A DNA stretch of 64,000 nt from Kiritimatiellia bacterium (GTDB lineage Bacteria; Verrucomicrobiota; Kiritimatiellia; JAAZAB01), in NCBI GenBank assembly GCA_028718125.1, contig JAQUMN010000001.1, forward strand, positions 124,001 through 188,000. Direction: 5' to 3'. The number at the start of each line of letters is the position of its first letter. The stretch's first letter is position 1. The position numbers and the translations under genes were made by a program. The notes under the pieces were generated by a model. It did no database searches and had not been told where the DNA came from. It saw only the letters and a program-made list of their open reading frames with translations. This document shows positions 41,731 to 49,718 of the stretch, piece by piece.

Positions 41731-42702
41731 CTACCCACGAGCGTGCCGCTCCACGTATTTCTCGATATCCGCCTCGGTCCGGCAGGCCCCCCGGCTCTGC
41801 GAGAGCGCTTTGCCGAGGCGAGTGACCCCGCGATAGAGCATCCATGTTTCCGTATGCGTTGCGGTCTGGCCGGGACGGAGCGTTACTAACGGCCCCAGGC
41901 TTTCCAGCTCCAGGATCCGCTGGTTGGAATACGTCTCGAAATTCACGCCACCGTCCGGATAATGTGCGCCTTTCCGGTAGGAAAAGGATTTGATGAAAAG
42001 CAAACCCTGCCGCCAATACGCCACCCATCCCTCGCGGTGTGCAAGGCCGATCTTGTTGGGCGCGCGCTTGGGATCCTGCCGGAACAGGATATAGCGCGGC
42101 CCTATCGTCCAGCGCGGATCGCTGAGATCCGTGTAGCTCCACAGGCTCCAGGTCTGCGCCGGCGTAAAGCAATCCGCATGCGGGACTTTTTTCGGCAGGG
42201 GAATAATAGCCACCCCGCGTTTGGCCATGACGGTCAGCGCCCAAGGCGCCAGCGTAATGGCGGCGCGGCCTTTATTGGTCAACCGATGCACGACCGTCAC
42301 TTCGTTCCGGTGCCTGGCGAGGGTGATATCCATCGTCTTCTGGACATGGGTGAGCGAGCCGGGGGACTGGACCGCGCGGATGCCGCCGGGCCTGCCCGCC
42401 GTAGCCCCAGGGGCGAAGGCGGGGATTTTGCGGATTTCAACCGGCGCGTTGTCCAGTTCATAGGATTTCGGTTTTTCTTCCGGCGCCACCCAGAGCCGGT
42501 GGCCGCCGCGGATCATCCATTCTTTCTCGCCGGTTCCGCCCATCTGCTCCGGCAGTTCGCCGAACACGTTCTGGCCCCCGACGAAGCCAAAGCGCACGAT
42601 GCGCGGCCCGACATCCTGGGTGACAATCAGTTCGACTTGGCCATTGGTCAATCTGATGGTGCGCTTCCAGCCCCGGTACGGAACAGTTTCGATTGTTGGC
42701 AT
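41731..42702 (-). CDS. Aldose 1-epimerase-like (DUF4380-type) protein with repeat-derived segments
   Basis: 323 residues with a galactose-mutarotase-like beta-sandwich pattern: VELIVTQDVGPRIVRFGFVGGQNVFGEL, GGHRLWVAPEEKPKSYELDNAPVEI, and WALTVMAKRGVAIIPLPKK. This is like DUF4380 proteins, which may bind or epimerise sugars. Two stretches are repeat-derived: residues 93-108 (IPAFAPGATAGRPGGI) are encoded by a palindrome related to 45925-45966, and residues 292-304 by a block nearly identical to 20752-20784. Both leave the frame intact. AAGGAG precedes ATG 42702. Divergent from fucI and so likely part of sugar metabolism. Confidence 0.7.
   Translation of the reverse strand: MPTIETVPYRGWKRTIRLTNGQVELIVTQDVGPRIVRFGFVGGQNVFGELPEQMGGTGEKEWMIRGGHRLWVAPEEKPKSYELDNAPVEIRKIPAFAPGATAGRPGGIRAVQSPGSLTHVQKTMDITLARHRNEVTVVHRLTNKGRAAITLAPWALTVMAKRGVAIIPLPKKVPHADCFTPAQTWSLWSYTDLSDPRWTIGPRYILFRQDPKRAPNKIGLAHREGWVAYWRQGLLFIKSFSYRKGAHYPDGGVNFETYSNQRILELESLGPLVTLRPGQTATHTETWMLYRGVTRLGKALSQSRGACRTEADIEKYVERHARG
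41793..41829. repeat. Repeat block inside a coding sequence
   Basis: The stretch GGCTCTGCGAGAGCGCTTTG followed by CCGAGGCGAGTGA closely matches the intergenic block at 20752-20784, here inside the mutarotase-like gene and in frame. Confidence 0.65.
42382..42424. repeat. Palindromic repeat inside a coding sequence
   Basis: CCGCCGGGCCTGCCCGCCGT, then AGCC...GGCG and AAGGCGGGG: same architecture as the intergenic palindrome at 45925-45966, in frame within the mutarotase-like gene. Confidence 0.65.
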
Positions 42703-42850
42703 GAGTGTGCTCCTTGATTTTCTTCGGTTGTAGCCATTGGGATCTACGCCCCCGATTACTCCGCCTCGCTTTAAAACCTTGAATTTTGTAAAGCTTGCAA
42801 GTAAAGTGTGCGCTTGTCAACCATCTTTCAAACTCATCGAGGAGACCGTC

Positions 42851-44722
42851 ATGAGCGCAGCCGGATCCACAGAACATGTTGATTTTTCCGCCCTGGCGAA
42901 GGCCAAACGGGGCTTTGCGCCCTCCAGCCGTTCGCGGGTCGGCCATGTGCCGACGATTGCCATTACACCCGTAGCCGATGGACGTACGGGCGCCTATGAA
43001 AGCAACGTGGCCGGGACCTGGCGCATGGCGGAAAAAGTCAGCAATCTGATCCGCCAACATGTGAAGCTGCCCGATGGCACGAGCGCCCGCGTGGTTGTGG
43101 CGCCGGAAATCGTGTATGGCCCGCGCAGCGGCGCGCGCGCCCAGGAAGTGTATACCCGGGAAGGCGTCAGCGCCAACATCTGGGTCAGCCGTTCCTGGTC
43201 CTACAGCGACGAGCTCATGAGCGCCTGCCAGGGCCTGGGCTCCAGCGAATGGCTGCAGGCCGCTTACGGACTTAACCAGACCGACCGCCCCGGAGCGGTC
43301 TGGCTCAAGGCGTTTTGCGCGGCCATGGATGAAAAAATGCGCCCGATTTTTTCGATCTATAACCCCGATCTCGAAACCGAGGATGGCGACCTGCCGCCCT
43401 ACGTGCAGGAACGCATCCTGCGGTTTGCCCGCTGTGCCGCCGCCGTGGCCGAAATGCGCGGAAAAAATTACCTGTCTCTGGGCGGCGTCTCCATGGGCAT
43501 CATCGGCTCCGACGTCCGCCGCAATATCATGCTCAACTATTTGGGCATGGGCACGGTTTCGGTGGACATGGTGGCCGTCAAGGGCCGCATCGACCAGGGC
43601 TTTTATGACCACACGGAACTGGACCTGGCGCTCAAGTTCATGAAGAAGCATTTCAAATTTGTGTTCGGCGAAGGCCCGCGGCCCAATCCTCCCGACGAGC
43701 TGCTGCGCCTGTGCATCCTCATGACGATGATTACCCGCGACCTGATGGTCGGCAATTCGAAGCTGGCGGACGAAAAAATCGGCAAGGCCCAGGGGTTCAA
43801 GGCCGATGTCGAGCGCGCCCAGGGCGCCAACGCCATCCTGGCCGGCACCCAGGGCCAGCGGCAGTGGACCGATCTCTACCCGAATTTCGACGTGACGGAG
43901 TCGATGCTCAACAGTTCCTTCGATTGGAACGGGTTCCGTTCGGCTTATCTCGTGGCCACGGAAAACGATTCCAAGAATGGCATCGGCATGCTGGCGGCCA
44001 ACCTGGTGACCGGACTGCCGCAGTTATTTGCCGACATCCGCACCAACTGGACTGTGGAAAGCATCCTGAAGGCTACCGGCAAGAATATCGGCAAGATCGC
44101 GCCCAACGGCTTCATTGACAAGCGCAATTCCGGCGCCGGCGCCCTGGACTATGCTCTGGACATCACCGCGCTCGTCAAGGGCGGGAAAACCAGGAGCATC
44201 CAGGATGTGGCCGAAGCCATCCGGTGCGATACCGCCCTTCAGGACAAGCTGATACGCGGGGCTTGCGAGCGCACCACCTATATGCGCGCGGCCCTGGAAT
44301 ACTTCCCGGGCGACGGCCTTTCCAGCCATTACCGCACCCCGGGCGGCATCCCCATGACCGCCTATCGCTACAACGTTGTCGGCGACCAGTTGACCTTTTC
44401 CGTGGTCGAGGGCGAAACCATCGAACTCCCGAAAGACGTGGCGGACCATGTCAGCAAGGTAACCGACCCCACCTGGCCGGAAACTTACTGGGCGCCGCGC
44501 GACATGTCCTCGTTCGAATACATGAACCGCATCGGCCCGAACCACGATGCCAATTCGTTCGGCCTCATCGGCGCGGATCTCCTGACGCTCAACGCCATGC
44601 TCCGGATCCCGGTGGACATGCATAACGTTCCGTGCGATCAGATTTTCCGGCCGACCTTGTGGGACCGGTTCGGCGGCGACGATTTCCGGGTATGCGAAAA
44701 ACTGGGGCCGCTGTATCGGTAA
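42851..44722 (+). CDS. fucI: L-fucose isomerase
   Basis: 623-residue manganese-dependent isomerase converting L-fucose to L-fuculose (also D-arabinose to D-ribulose). Family landmarks include the N-terminal HVPTIAITPVADGRTGAYESN, SANIWVSRSWSYSDELM, YLSLGGVSMGIIGSD and LNYLGMGTVSVDMVAVKGRIDQG with metal ligands, ATENDSKNGIGMLAANLVTGLPQLFADIRTNW, and the C-terminal RIPVDMHNVP. GAGGAG lies before ATG 42851; the upstream codons of the longer frame are not coding. fucK and fucA are absent nearby, while galK and phosphomannomutase follow within 7 kb. It points to use of fucose-containing glycans. Confidence 0.95.
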   Translation: MSAAGSTEHVDFSALAKAKRGFAPSSRSRVGHVPTIAITPVADGRTGAYESNVAGTWRMAEKVSNLIRQHVKLPDGTSARVVVAPEIVYGPRSGARAQEVYTREGVSANIWVSRSWSYSDELMSACQGLGSSEWLQAAYGLNQTDRPGAVWLKAFCAAMDEKMRPIFSIYNPDLETEDGDLPPYVQERILRFARCAAAVAEMRGKNYLSLGGVSMGIIGSDVRRNIMLNYLGMGTVSVDMVAVKGRIDQGFYDHTELDLALKFMKKHFKFVFGEGPRPNPPDELLRLCILMTMITRDLMVGNSKLADEKIGKAQGFKADVERAQGANAILAGTQGQRQWTDLYPNFDVTESMLNSSFDWNGFRSAYLVATENDSKNGIGMLAANLVTGLPQLFADIRTNWTVESILKATGKNIGKIAPNGFIDKRNSGAGALDYALDITALVKGGKTRSIQDVAEAIRCDTALQDKLIRGACERTTYMRAALEYFPGDGLSSHYRTPGGIPMTAYRYNVVGDQLTFSVVEGETIELPKDVADHVSKVTDPTWPETYWAPRDMSSFEYMNRIGPNHDANSFGLIGADLLTLNAMLRIPVDMHNVPCDQIFRPTLWDRFGGDDFRVCEKLGPLYR

Positions 44723-44733
44723 GACGAGATCAC

Positions 44734-45729
44734 ATGGACACGCCCCTTAAAACTTCATTCACCTATCCCCTGACGGAGGAGCAGCAAATCCTGCTCACCG
44801 AAGTTCTGCAAAGCGGTAATTACCGCCCGACCCAGGTTCCCTATGCCAGGGTGGCGGTGGAAACCGACGCCTGCAAGATCATCCTCTACCAGAGCGGTAA
44901 GTGCCTGGTCCAGGGCCGCGCGGCGCAGGAATTTGTGACCTATGTCCTGGAGCCCAAGGTATTGGGACACGTCGGTTTGGGGTACGAGGAAATGCTCAAT
45001 CCCGAAGCCTACTCGCCGCACATGGGTATTGACGAAAGCGGCAAGGGCGATTTCTTCGGCCCGCTGGTCATCGCCGGCGCGTACACGGACAAGGCGCTGG
45101 CCAAGACCATGCTGGCCATGGGCGTGAAAGACAGCAAAAATATATCCAGCGACAAAAAAGCCCATCAACTGGCCCGGGATATTCGCAGCCTGCTGGGCCG
45201 GCGGTTCAGCATCGTGACGATCGGCCCGCAAGCCTATAACCGGCTGTATGCGAAACTTCGCAGCGTCAATGCCATGCTTTCCTGGGGCCATGCCCGCGCC
45301 ATCGAAAATTTACTGGAGCATGTGCCGGAATGCCCGCGCGCCATTTCCGATCAGTTTGGCGACAAAGAGCAGGTCAAGCGGGCGCTGATGACGCGTGGCC
45401 GCAAGGTGGAATTAATCCAGCGCCACCGGGCCGAAGCGGACGTGGCCGTGGCGGCGGCTTCCATCCTGGCACGCGCGGCGTTCCTCAGCGCGCTGGATAA
45501 ATTGCACAAGGATTACGGCCAAAAATTTCCCAAGGGCGCCTCCGACCAGGTCAAGGCGGCGGCCGGGGACCTGGTGAAGCAGCACGGAGCCGGCATCCTG
45601 CTGCAAACGGCCAAATGCCATTTTCGCACGACCGACCAGGTGCTGGAGAAACTTAACCTCACGCGCGCGGCGCTTGGCCGTGAAGGCATGGTTAAATCGA
45701 AACCGTATACCTTCAGGCATCCCGCGTGA
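44734..45729 (+). CDS. rnhC: Ribonuclease HIII
   Basis: 331 residues. N-terminal TBP-like substrate-binding domain (about 1-90, SFTYPLTEEQQILLTEVLQSGNYRPTQVPYARVAVE) followed by the RNase HII/HIII catalytic domain beginning MGIDESGKGDFFGPLVIAGAY, with the acidic pair DE, then VKDSKNISSDKK, Asp in AISDQFGDKEQVK, and EADVAVAAASILARAAFL. It cleaves RNA in RNA-DNA hybrids, usually with Mg2+. The N-terminal domain distinguishes HIII from HII. It lies 11 bp after fucI on the same strand, so it is probably co-transcribed. Confidence 0.94.
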   Translation: MDTPLKTSFTYPLTEEQQILLTEVLQSGNYRPTQVPYARVAVETDACKIILYQSGKCLVQGRAAQEFVTYVLEPKVLGHVGLGYEEMLNPEAYSPHMGIDESGKGDFFGPLVIAGAYTDKALAKTMLAMGVKDSKNISSDKKAHQLARDIRSLLGRRFSIVTIGPQAYNRLYAKLRSVNAMLSWGHARAIENLLEHVPECPRAISDQFGDKEQVKRALMTRGRKVELIQRHRAEADVAVAAASILARAAFLSALDKLHKDYGQKFPKGASDQVKAAAGDLVKQHGAGILLQTAKCHFRTTDQVLEKLNLTRAALGREGMVKSKPYTFRHPA

Positions 45730-45913
45730 GCTGTCCGCAAAGAACGCTCGACAGTCCGGCCATGCATCGGTTAAATTAGTGTACCTTAGACATCAGGAAC
45801 TACTACAAACAACAAGATAATTTTGGGTTGAACATATAAGGCGTTGATTGCACGAACGATCCGGCTACGAATACAACCGTTGATTTCCGCGTTAGCGTTG
45901 ACACCGTGGCTCT

Positions 45914-46096
45914 GAATTCGGTTCCCGCCGGCCTGCCCGCCATAGCTTTTGCGACGGCGGGAGGCGGGTTCGCAAAAACAAGGCAAGTCCGGCGCAGATA
46001 TTCCGGCGGCGCGCGAAGCGCTATCCTCGCGGATGCGCGAGTGCGGCAACGGGATAGATGCGTCGGAATCGCCGCCGCTTTTTGCGAACCGAATTC
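45914..46096. repeat. 183-bp inverted-repeat element with perfect 18-bp ends once its insertion is removed
   Basis: Left end GAATTCGGTTC (45914-45924), interrupted by 42 bp plus GGTTC, resumes with GCAAAAA (45972-45978). Right end TTTTTGCGAACCGAATTC (46079-46096) is the exact reverse complement of the rejoined left end, GAATTCGGTTCGCAAAAA. It lies in the 439-bp gap 45730-46168 before the EF-hand gene. Outside it, 45730-45913 shows no gene; 46097-46168 holds the ribosome-binding site of the next gene. Confidence 0.75.
45925..45966. mobile_element. 42-bp palindromic insertion with 5-bp target duplication
   Basis: CCGCCGGCCTGCCCGCCATA to GCTTTTGCGACGGCGGGAGG and CG, flanked on both sides by GGTTC (45920-45924 and 45967-45971). 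Removing it with one GGTTC restores the perfect terminal repeat of the host element. The sequence is related to those at 42382-42424 and 35313-35348. Confidence 0.65.
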
Positions 46097-46168
46097 GAGA
46101 CACTTGGGTTGCGGGTATAGCCCGCATTGGTTAAATAGCGGCAAACAATAACTCCGCAGGAGGCCGCC

Positions 46169-46837
46169 ATGATCGGAAAAAACCGTATAAATAAAATCAA
46201 AACAATGGCATGGGGCCTCGGCATGGCAGCCATGATGATCGCCACGCATGGCATGGCGGGCGATTCGGATGCGGCCAAGGCCGCGACCCAAGCCAGGAAA
46301 CCCTTTGTATTTCAAAAAATGGATGCCGATGGCGACGGCAAGGTCGCAGCAGCCGAGTTCCAAGCACACCGGACCACCTGGTTCAAGGAGATTGATGCTA
46401 ATGGCGACGGCAAACTGACTGCGGATGAGTATGTCAAGGATCAGCAGGGCCGGTTCAAAGATATGGATACCAACAGCGACGGCGTCGTGGTGGTGGAGGA
46501 ATATGCGGCTTTTTTCTGCGGCCCGGAAACCAGGATGGATAAGGCGGCCAATCCGGCCAAGACCGACAAGACGACGTTGTTCGAAACCATGGATGCCAAT
46601 AACGACACCTATGTGACGGTTCCTGAATGTGCGGCGTATCGCATCGTCATTTTCCGGCAATTGGACGCCAATGGCGACGGCAAGCTAACGCCCGAAGAAT
46701 TTGCCTCGGATGCCCGTTTCACGGCCATGGATGCCAATAAGGACAACACCGTTACCAAAGACGAGTTTGATGCGACGGGGGTCAACAAGCCGCGCGACAC
46801 ACGCGTTTCGCAGACCAACCTGCCCCGGGCGCATTAA
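46169..46837 (+). CDS. Secreted EF-hand calcium-binding protein
   Basis: 222 residues. An N-terminal signal peptide (IKTMAWGLGMAAMMIATHGMAG) is followed by six EF-hand loops: DADGDGKVAAAEF, DANGDGKLTADEY, DTNSDGVVVVEEY, DANNDTYVTVPEC (lacks the final Glu, probably inactive), DANGDGKLTPEEF and DANKDNTVTKDEF. The pattern resembles extracytoplasmic calmodulin-like proteins of aquatic bacteria. Each good loop has Asp/Asn at 1, 3 and 5 and Glu at 12. GCAGGAGG precedes the ATG. Probably a periplasmic or surface calcium-binding protein; partner unknown. Confidence 0.85.
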   Translation: MIGKNRINKIKTMAWGLGMAAMMIATHGMAGDSDAAKAATQARKPFVFQKMDADGDGKVAAAEFQAHRTTWFKEIDANGDGKLTADEYVKDQQGRFKDMDTNSDGVVVVEEYAAFFCGPETRMDKAANPAKTDKTTLFETMDANNDTYVTVPECAAYRIVIFRQLDANGDGKLTPEEFASDARFTAMDANKDNTVTKDEFDATGVNKPRDTRVSQTNLPRAH

Positions 46838-46846
46838 CCATCCGGA

Positions 46847-48010
46847 TTAGAGCACACGGGCCCCGGCAGCGGGTCGAACCCCGCGTGTTTCACACGTATG
46901 TCCGAAGGCACGCGCATAAGCGGATGCCAGGGTTCGGCCGACGGTTTCCGCATCGCGGGGATGCAGCATCAGCACCACGCTCCCGCCAAAGCCACCACCG
47001 GACAAACGCGCACCCAGGACCGCGGGCAGGCGGCGGGCCTGCGCCACAATAAAATCCAGTTCCGGGCACGAGTTCTCGAAATTTACCTGCGAGCTGTGGT
47101 GGGATCGATACATTTGTTCGCCGAACGCCCGCACATTCCCCGCCCGCAGGAGCCGGGTGGCTTCCAGCACACGCGCATTTTCCTCGATTACGTGCGCGGC
47201 GCGGCGCGCTGTGACGGGATCCAGGCGGGCGGCAAACGCGTTATATTCATCAAGCGAGACATCGCGCAGGGCCTTGACCGGATGATCGAGCACGGAGGCA
47301 AAAAAGGCGGCGGCCTGTTCGCATTGCGCCCGGCGCTCGTTGTAGGCCGATGCCACAAGACTGTGTTTGACGCAGGTGTCAATCAACAGGAAGCAGATGT
47401 CCTCCGCCACCGGCACGGTTTCAACGGCAAGCGTCCGGAAATCGCTGAATACCAAGGCATGGTCTTGTCCAAAGAGGCTGGAAATCTGATCCATCAATCC
47501 ACAGCGTGCGCCCGTAAAGTCATTTTCGGCCGCCTGGCAGATTTTGGCCAGTTCCAGGGGCGCCACGGTAATCTTGTATAGCCGGCCAAGCGCCAGGGCC
47601 GCGGCAATTTCCAGGGCGGCGGAACTGGAAAGGCCCGCGCCCATGGGAATATCGCCTGCGAATGTGGCCTGGAAACCCGGTTCGATCCGGCCGCGGAGCC
47701 CCAGTTTATTTACCACGCCGCGCACATAATTGATCCACAACGGTTGCTTTGCGGGCGAGGTAACGGGCAGATTAAAGGAAATTTCTTCCGGAACATCCAG
47801 AGCCTGTACCGTGCATGCCGCGCCTCCCGCGGGACTCAGCGCCAGGCCGACACCCAGATCAATCGCGGCCGAAAGGACAAATCCTTCGTTATAATCGGTA
47901 TGATTGCCGAGCATTTCCACGCGACCGGGCGCATAGGCCAGGATAACGGGCGGCTGGCCGAAGCGCCGGGCATGCGCTTGCCGGATCGTTTCAATCAAGA
48001 CGGTGTTCAT
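46847..48010 (-). CDS. galK: Galactokinase
   Basis: 387 residues. GHMP-family kinase phosphorylating galactose at C1. The N-terminal signature APGRVEMLGNHTDYNEGFVLSAAID (usual PGRVNLIGEHTDYN, so EMLGN is a variant), the ATP-binding GDIPMGAGLSSSAALEIAAALALG, and the C-terminal LSGGGFGGSVVLML are visible, in the order and length expected. A related GHMP sugar kinase cannot be fully excluded given the variant signature. The start at 48010 is chosen over 48028. It follows phosphomannomutase on the same strand by 86 bp, and converges with the EF-hand gene. Confidence 0.88.
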   Translation of the reverse strand: MNTVLIETIRQAHARRFGQPPVILAYAPGRVEMLGNHTDYNEGFVLSAAIDLGVGLALSPAGGAACTVQALDVPEEISFNLPVTSPAKQPLWINYVRGVVNKLGLRGRIEPGFQATFAGDIPMGAGLSSSAALEIAAALALGRLYKITVAPLELAKICQAAENDFTGARCGLMDQISSLFGQDHALVFSDFRTLAVETVPVAEDICFLLIDTCVKHSLVASAYNERRAQCEQAAAFFASVLDHPVKALRDVSLDEYNAFAARLDPVTARRAAHVIEENARVLEATRLLRAGNVRAFGEQMYRSHHSSQVNFENSCPELDFIVAQARRLPAVLGARLSGGGFGGSVVLMLHPRDAETVGRTLASAYARAFGHTCETRGVRPAAGARVL

Positions 48011-48096
48011 GACATTATTAACGAACAATCGAATACGGGATCGGGAGGGCGCGCATGCTGCGCGCCGGACACGGACGGCAGAATGCCGTCCCTCCC

Positions 48097-49452
48097 TTAT
48101 TGGGCGCGGATGATGGCCAGGAGTTCCTGCGTGTGTTGGTCCAACTGCGCCTGGGTTTTAGCTTCCAAGTTCAGCCGCACCAGCGGCTCGGTGTTGGAAC
48201 AACGGACATTGAACCACCAGTCGGCAAATTCCACGCTTAGCCCGTCGAGTTCAAACTGCTTGCCGGTTCGGTATTGGTTCTTCAGCCGCGCCAGGGCCGC
48301 CGGCGGGTCCTTGACCTCCGAGTTGATTTCCGCGCTCTTGAAATAGCGATGAAAAGGCTTGATCAGCGCCGACAGCGGCTCGGTCGACTGGCTCAGCAGG
48401 TTGGCGACGTAGAGCACCGCCATGGCCGAGCTCTCGGTGAAGTAATTTTCCTGGAAATAATAATGTCCCGAGAGTTCGCCGGCAAAGAGCGCCTGCGCCT
48501 CGCGCATTTGCTGCTTGATGAACGCGTGGCCCACCCGGCACATTTGCGGGGTGCCGCCGTTTTCCAGGATCACCTCCCGCACGGTCCAGCTGCTGCGCAG
48601 GTCGTAGAGGATCACGCCTTTCTTTTTCTTCTTCAAAATGCTTTGGGCGATCAACAGCGTGATCATATCCATGGGCACGACGGCGCCGGTCTCGTCCACG
48701 AAGCCCACGCGATCGGCATCGCCATCGAAGGCCGCGCCGAAATCATACTTCCCGCCCTTCGCCGAGGCTTCGGCGGGCACGCCGTCCCGCACTTTCTGCT
48801 GGAGCGCGGCCAAGGTCTCGGTCTTGAGCGGGTTGGCCTCGTGGTTCGGGAAGGTGCCATCCAGGGTGTCGAACAGCGCGTCCATCCGAATCAGGCCGGC
48901 CAGGGCCCTGGCTTCGACGCAGCCCATGGCGTTGGCGCAATCGGTGGCGATGGTCATGGGCCGGCGTAGCTGGGCCAGTTTTTTAACATGCTTGATGTAT
49001 TCAGGCAGGATATCATAGTTCGAGATCGCGCCGGGCGCCACCGGCGCCGGCGCAAAATCCGACGCCTTCACGCGCTGCTCGATTTCCTGGATGCCGGTGG
49101 CGCCGCTGATCGGGATCGCCTGTTCGCGGCACAGTTTGAACCCATTCCACTCGGCGGGATTATGCGAGGCCGTGATCATGATGCTGGCATCGGCGAGCAG
49201 CTTGCCGTTGGCGTAATAGGACATCGGCGTGGAGCAGACGCCCACCCGGATGACGTTGGCGCCCTGCTGGGTCAGGCCACGGGTCAGCGCCTGGAACATG
49301 ATTTCCGAGCTCGAGCGCATGTCCTGCCCCACCACCACGCGCCGGCAGTTCAGGAAACTCGCAAACGCGCGGCCGATCTTGAAGGCCATGTCCTCGTCCA
49401 GATCCTTGCCGACCACGCCCCGGATGTCATAGGCTTTAAAAATACCTGCCAT
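48097..49452 (-). CDS. manB: Phosphomannomutase/phosphoglucomutase
   Basis: 451-residue alpha-D-phosphohexomutase. N-terminal FKAYDIRGVVG, the phosphoserine loop IMITASHNPAEWNGFK (phosphorylated Ser), the metal-binding DGDADRVGFVDE, and the sugar-phosphate loop VRCSNTEPLVRLNLEA are clear. Converts mannose-6-P to mannose-1-P or glucose-6-P to glucose-1-P for glycan precursors. Just before the metal loop, residues 226-235 (VPAEASAKGG) are encoded by the palindrome at 48750-48777, an in-frame repeat insertion not expected in homologues. AGAGGT precedes the start. Confidence 0.93.
   Translation of the reverse strand: MAGIFKAYDIRGVVGKDLDEDMAFKIGRAFASFLNCRRVVVGQDMRSSSEIMFQALTRGLTQQGANVIRVGVCSTPMSYYANGKLLADASIMITASHNPAEWNGFKLCREQAIPISGATGIQEIEQRVKASDFAPAPVAPGAISNYDILPEYIKHVKKLAQLRRPMTIATDCANAMGCVEARALAGLIRMDALFDTLDGTFPNHEANPLKTETLAALQQKVRDGVPAEASAKGGKYDFGAAFDGDADRVGFVDETGAVVPMDMITLLIAQSILKKKKKGVILYDLRSSWTVREVILENGGTPQMCRVGHAFIKQQMREAQALFAGELSGHYYFQENYFTESSAMAVLYVANLLSQSTEPLSALIKPFHRYFKSAEINSEVKDPPAALARLKNQYRTGKQFELDGLSVEFADWWFNVRCSNTEPLVRLNLEAKTQAQLDQHTQELLAIIRAQ
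48750..48777. repeat. Palindromic repeat inside manB
   Basis: CCCGCC-CTTC-GCCGAGGCTTCGGC-GGGC: nested palindrome in frame within manB, adding about ten residues before the DGDADR loop. Confidence 0.65.
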
Positions 49453-49603
49453 AATTATACCTCTTCACGTTGTGAGAAAACCCGCCGTGCGCGAACGCAA
49501 TCCCTCTAGTGAAGATAATCGTTTACCATATTGACACGATCGGAGACAAGCTTGAACCGCCCCGGATATCCAGGACGGGATTACGATCATCATCACGAAC
49601 TTA

Positions 49604-49632
49604 GTGACAGGATTAACCGACTCGATTATACT
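49604..49632 (+). promoter_or_regulatory. Candidate sigma-70 promoter for the DUF2339-DUF3999 pair
   Basis: GTGACA (49604-49609), 17-bp spacer, TATACT (49627-49632), 86 bp before the DUF2339 start. Confidence 0.5.
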
Positions 49633-49718
49633 CCCATGATCCAGGGGGTGTGGGCACGTCGGTTTTGTCACCGATTCTGTTCTAATAATGAACGGGATAT
49701 TGTCTCGGAGGAGGATTC

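Noticed and set aside
42458-43651. Minus-strand open frame (397 codons) spanning the fucI start and the mutarotase-like gene
   Set aside because: It crosses the fucI promoter region and lacks any recognised domain.
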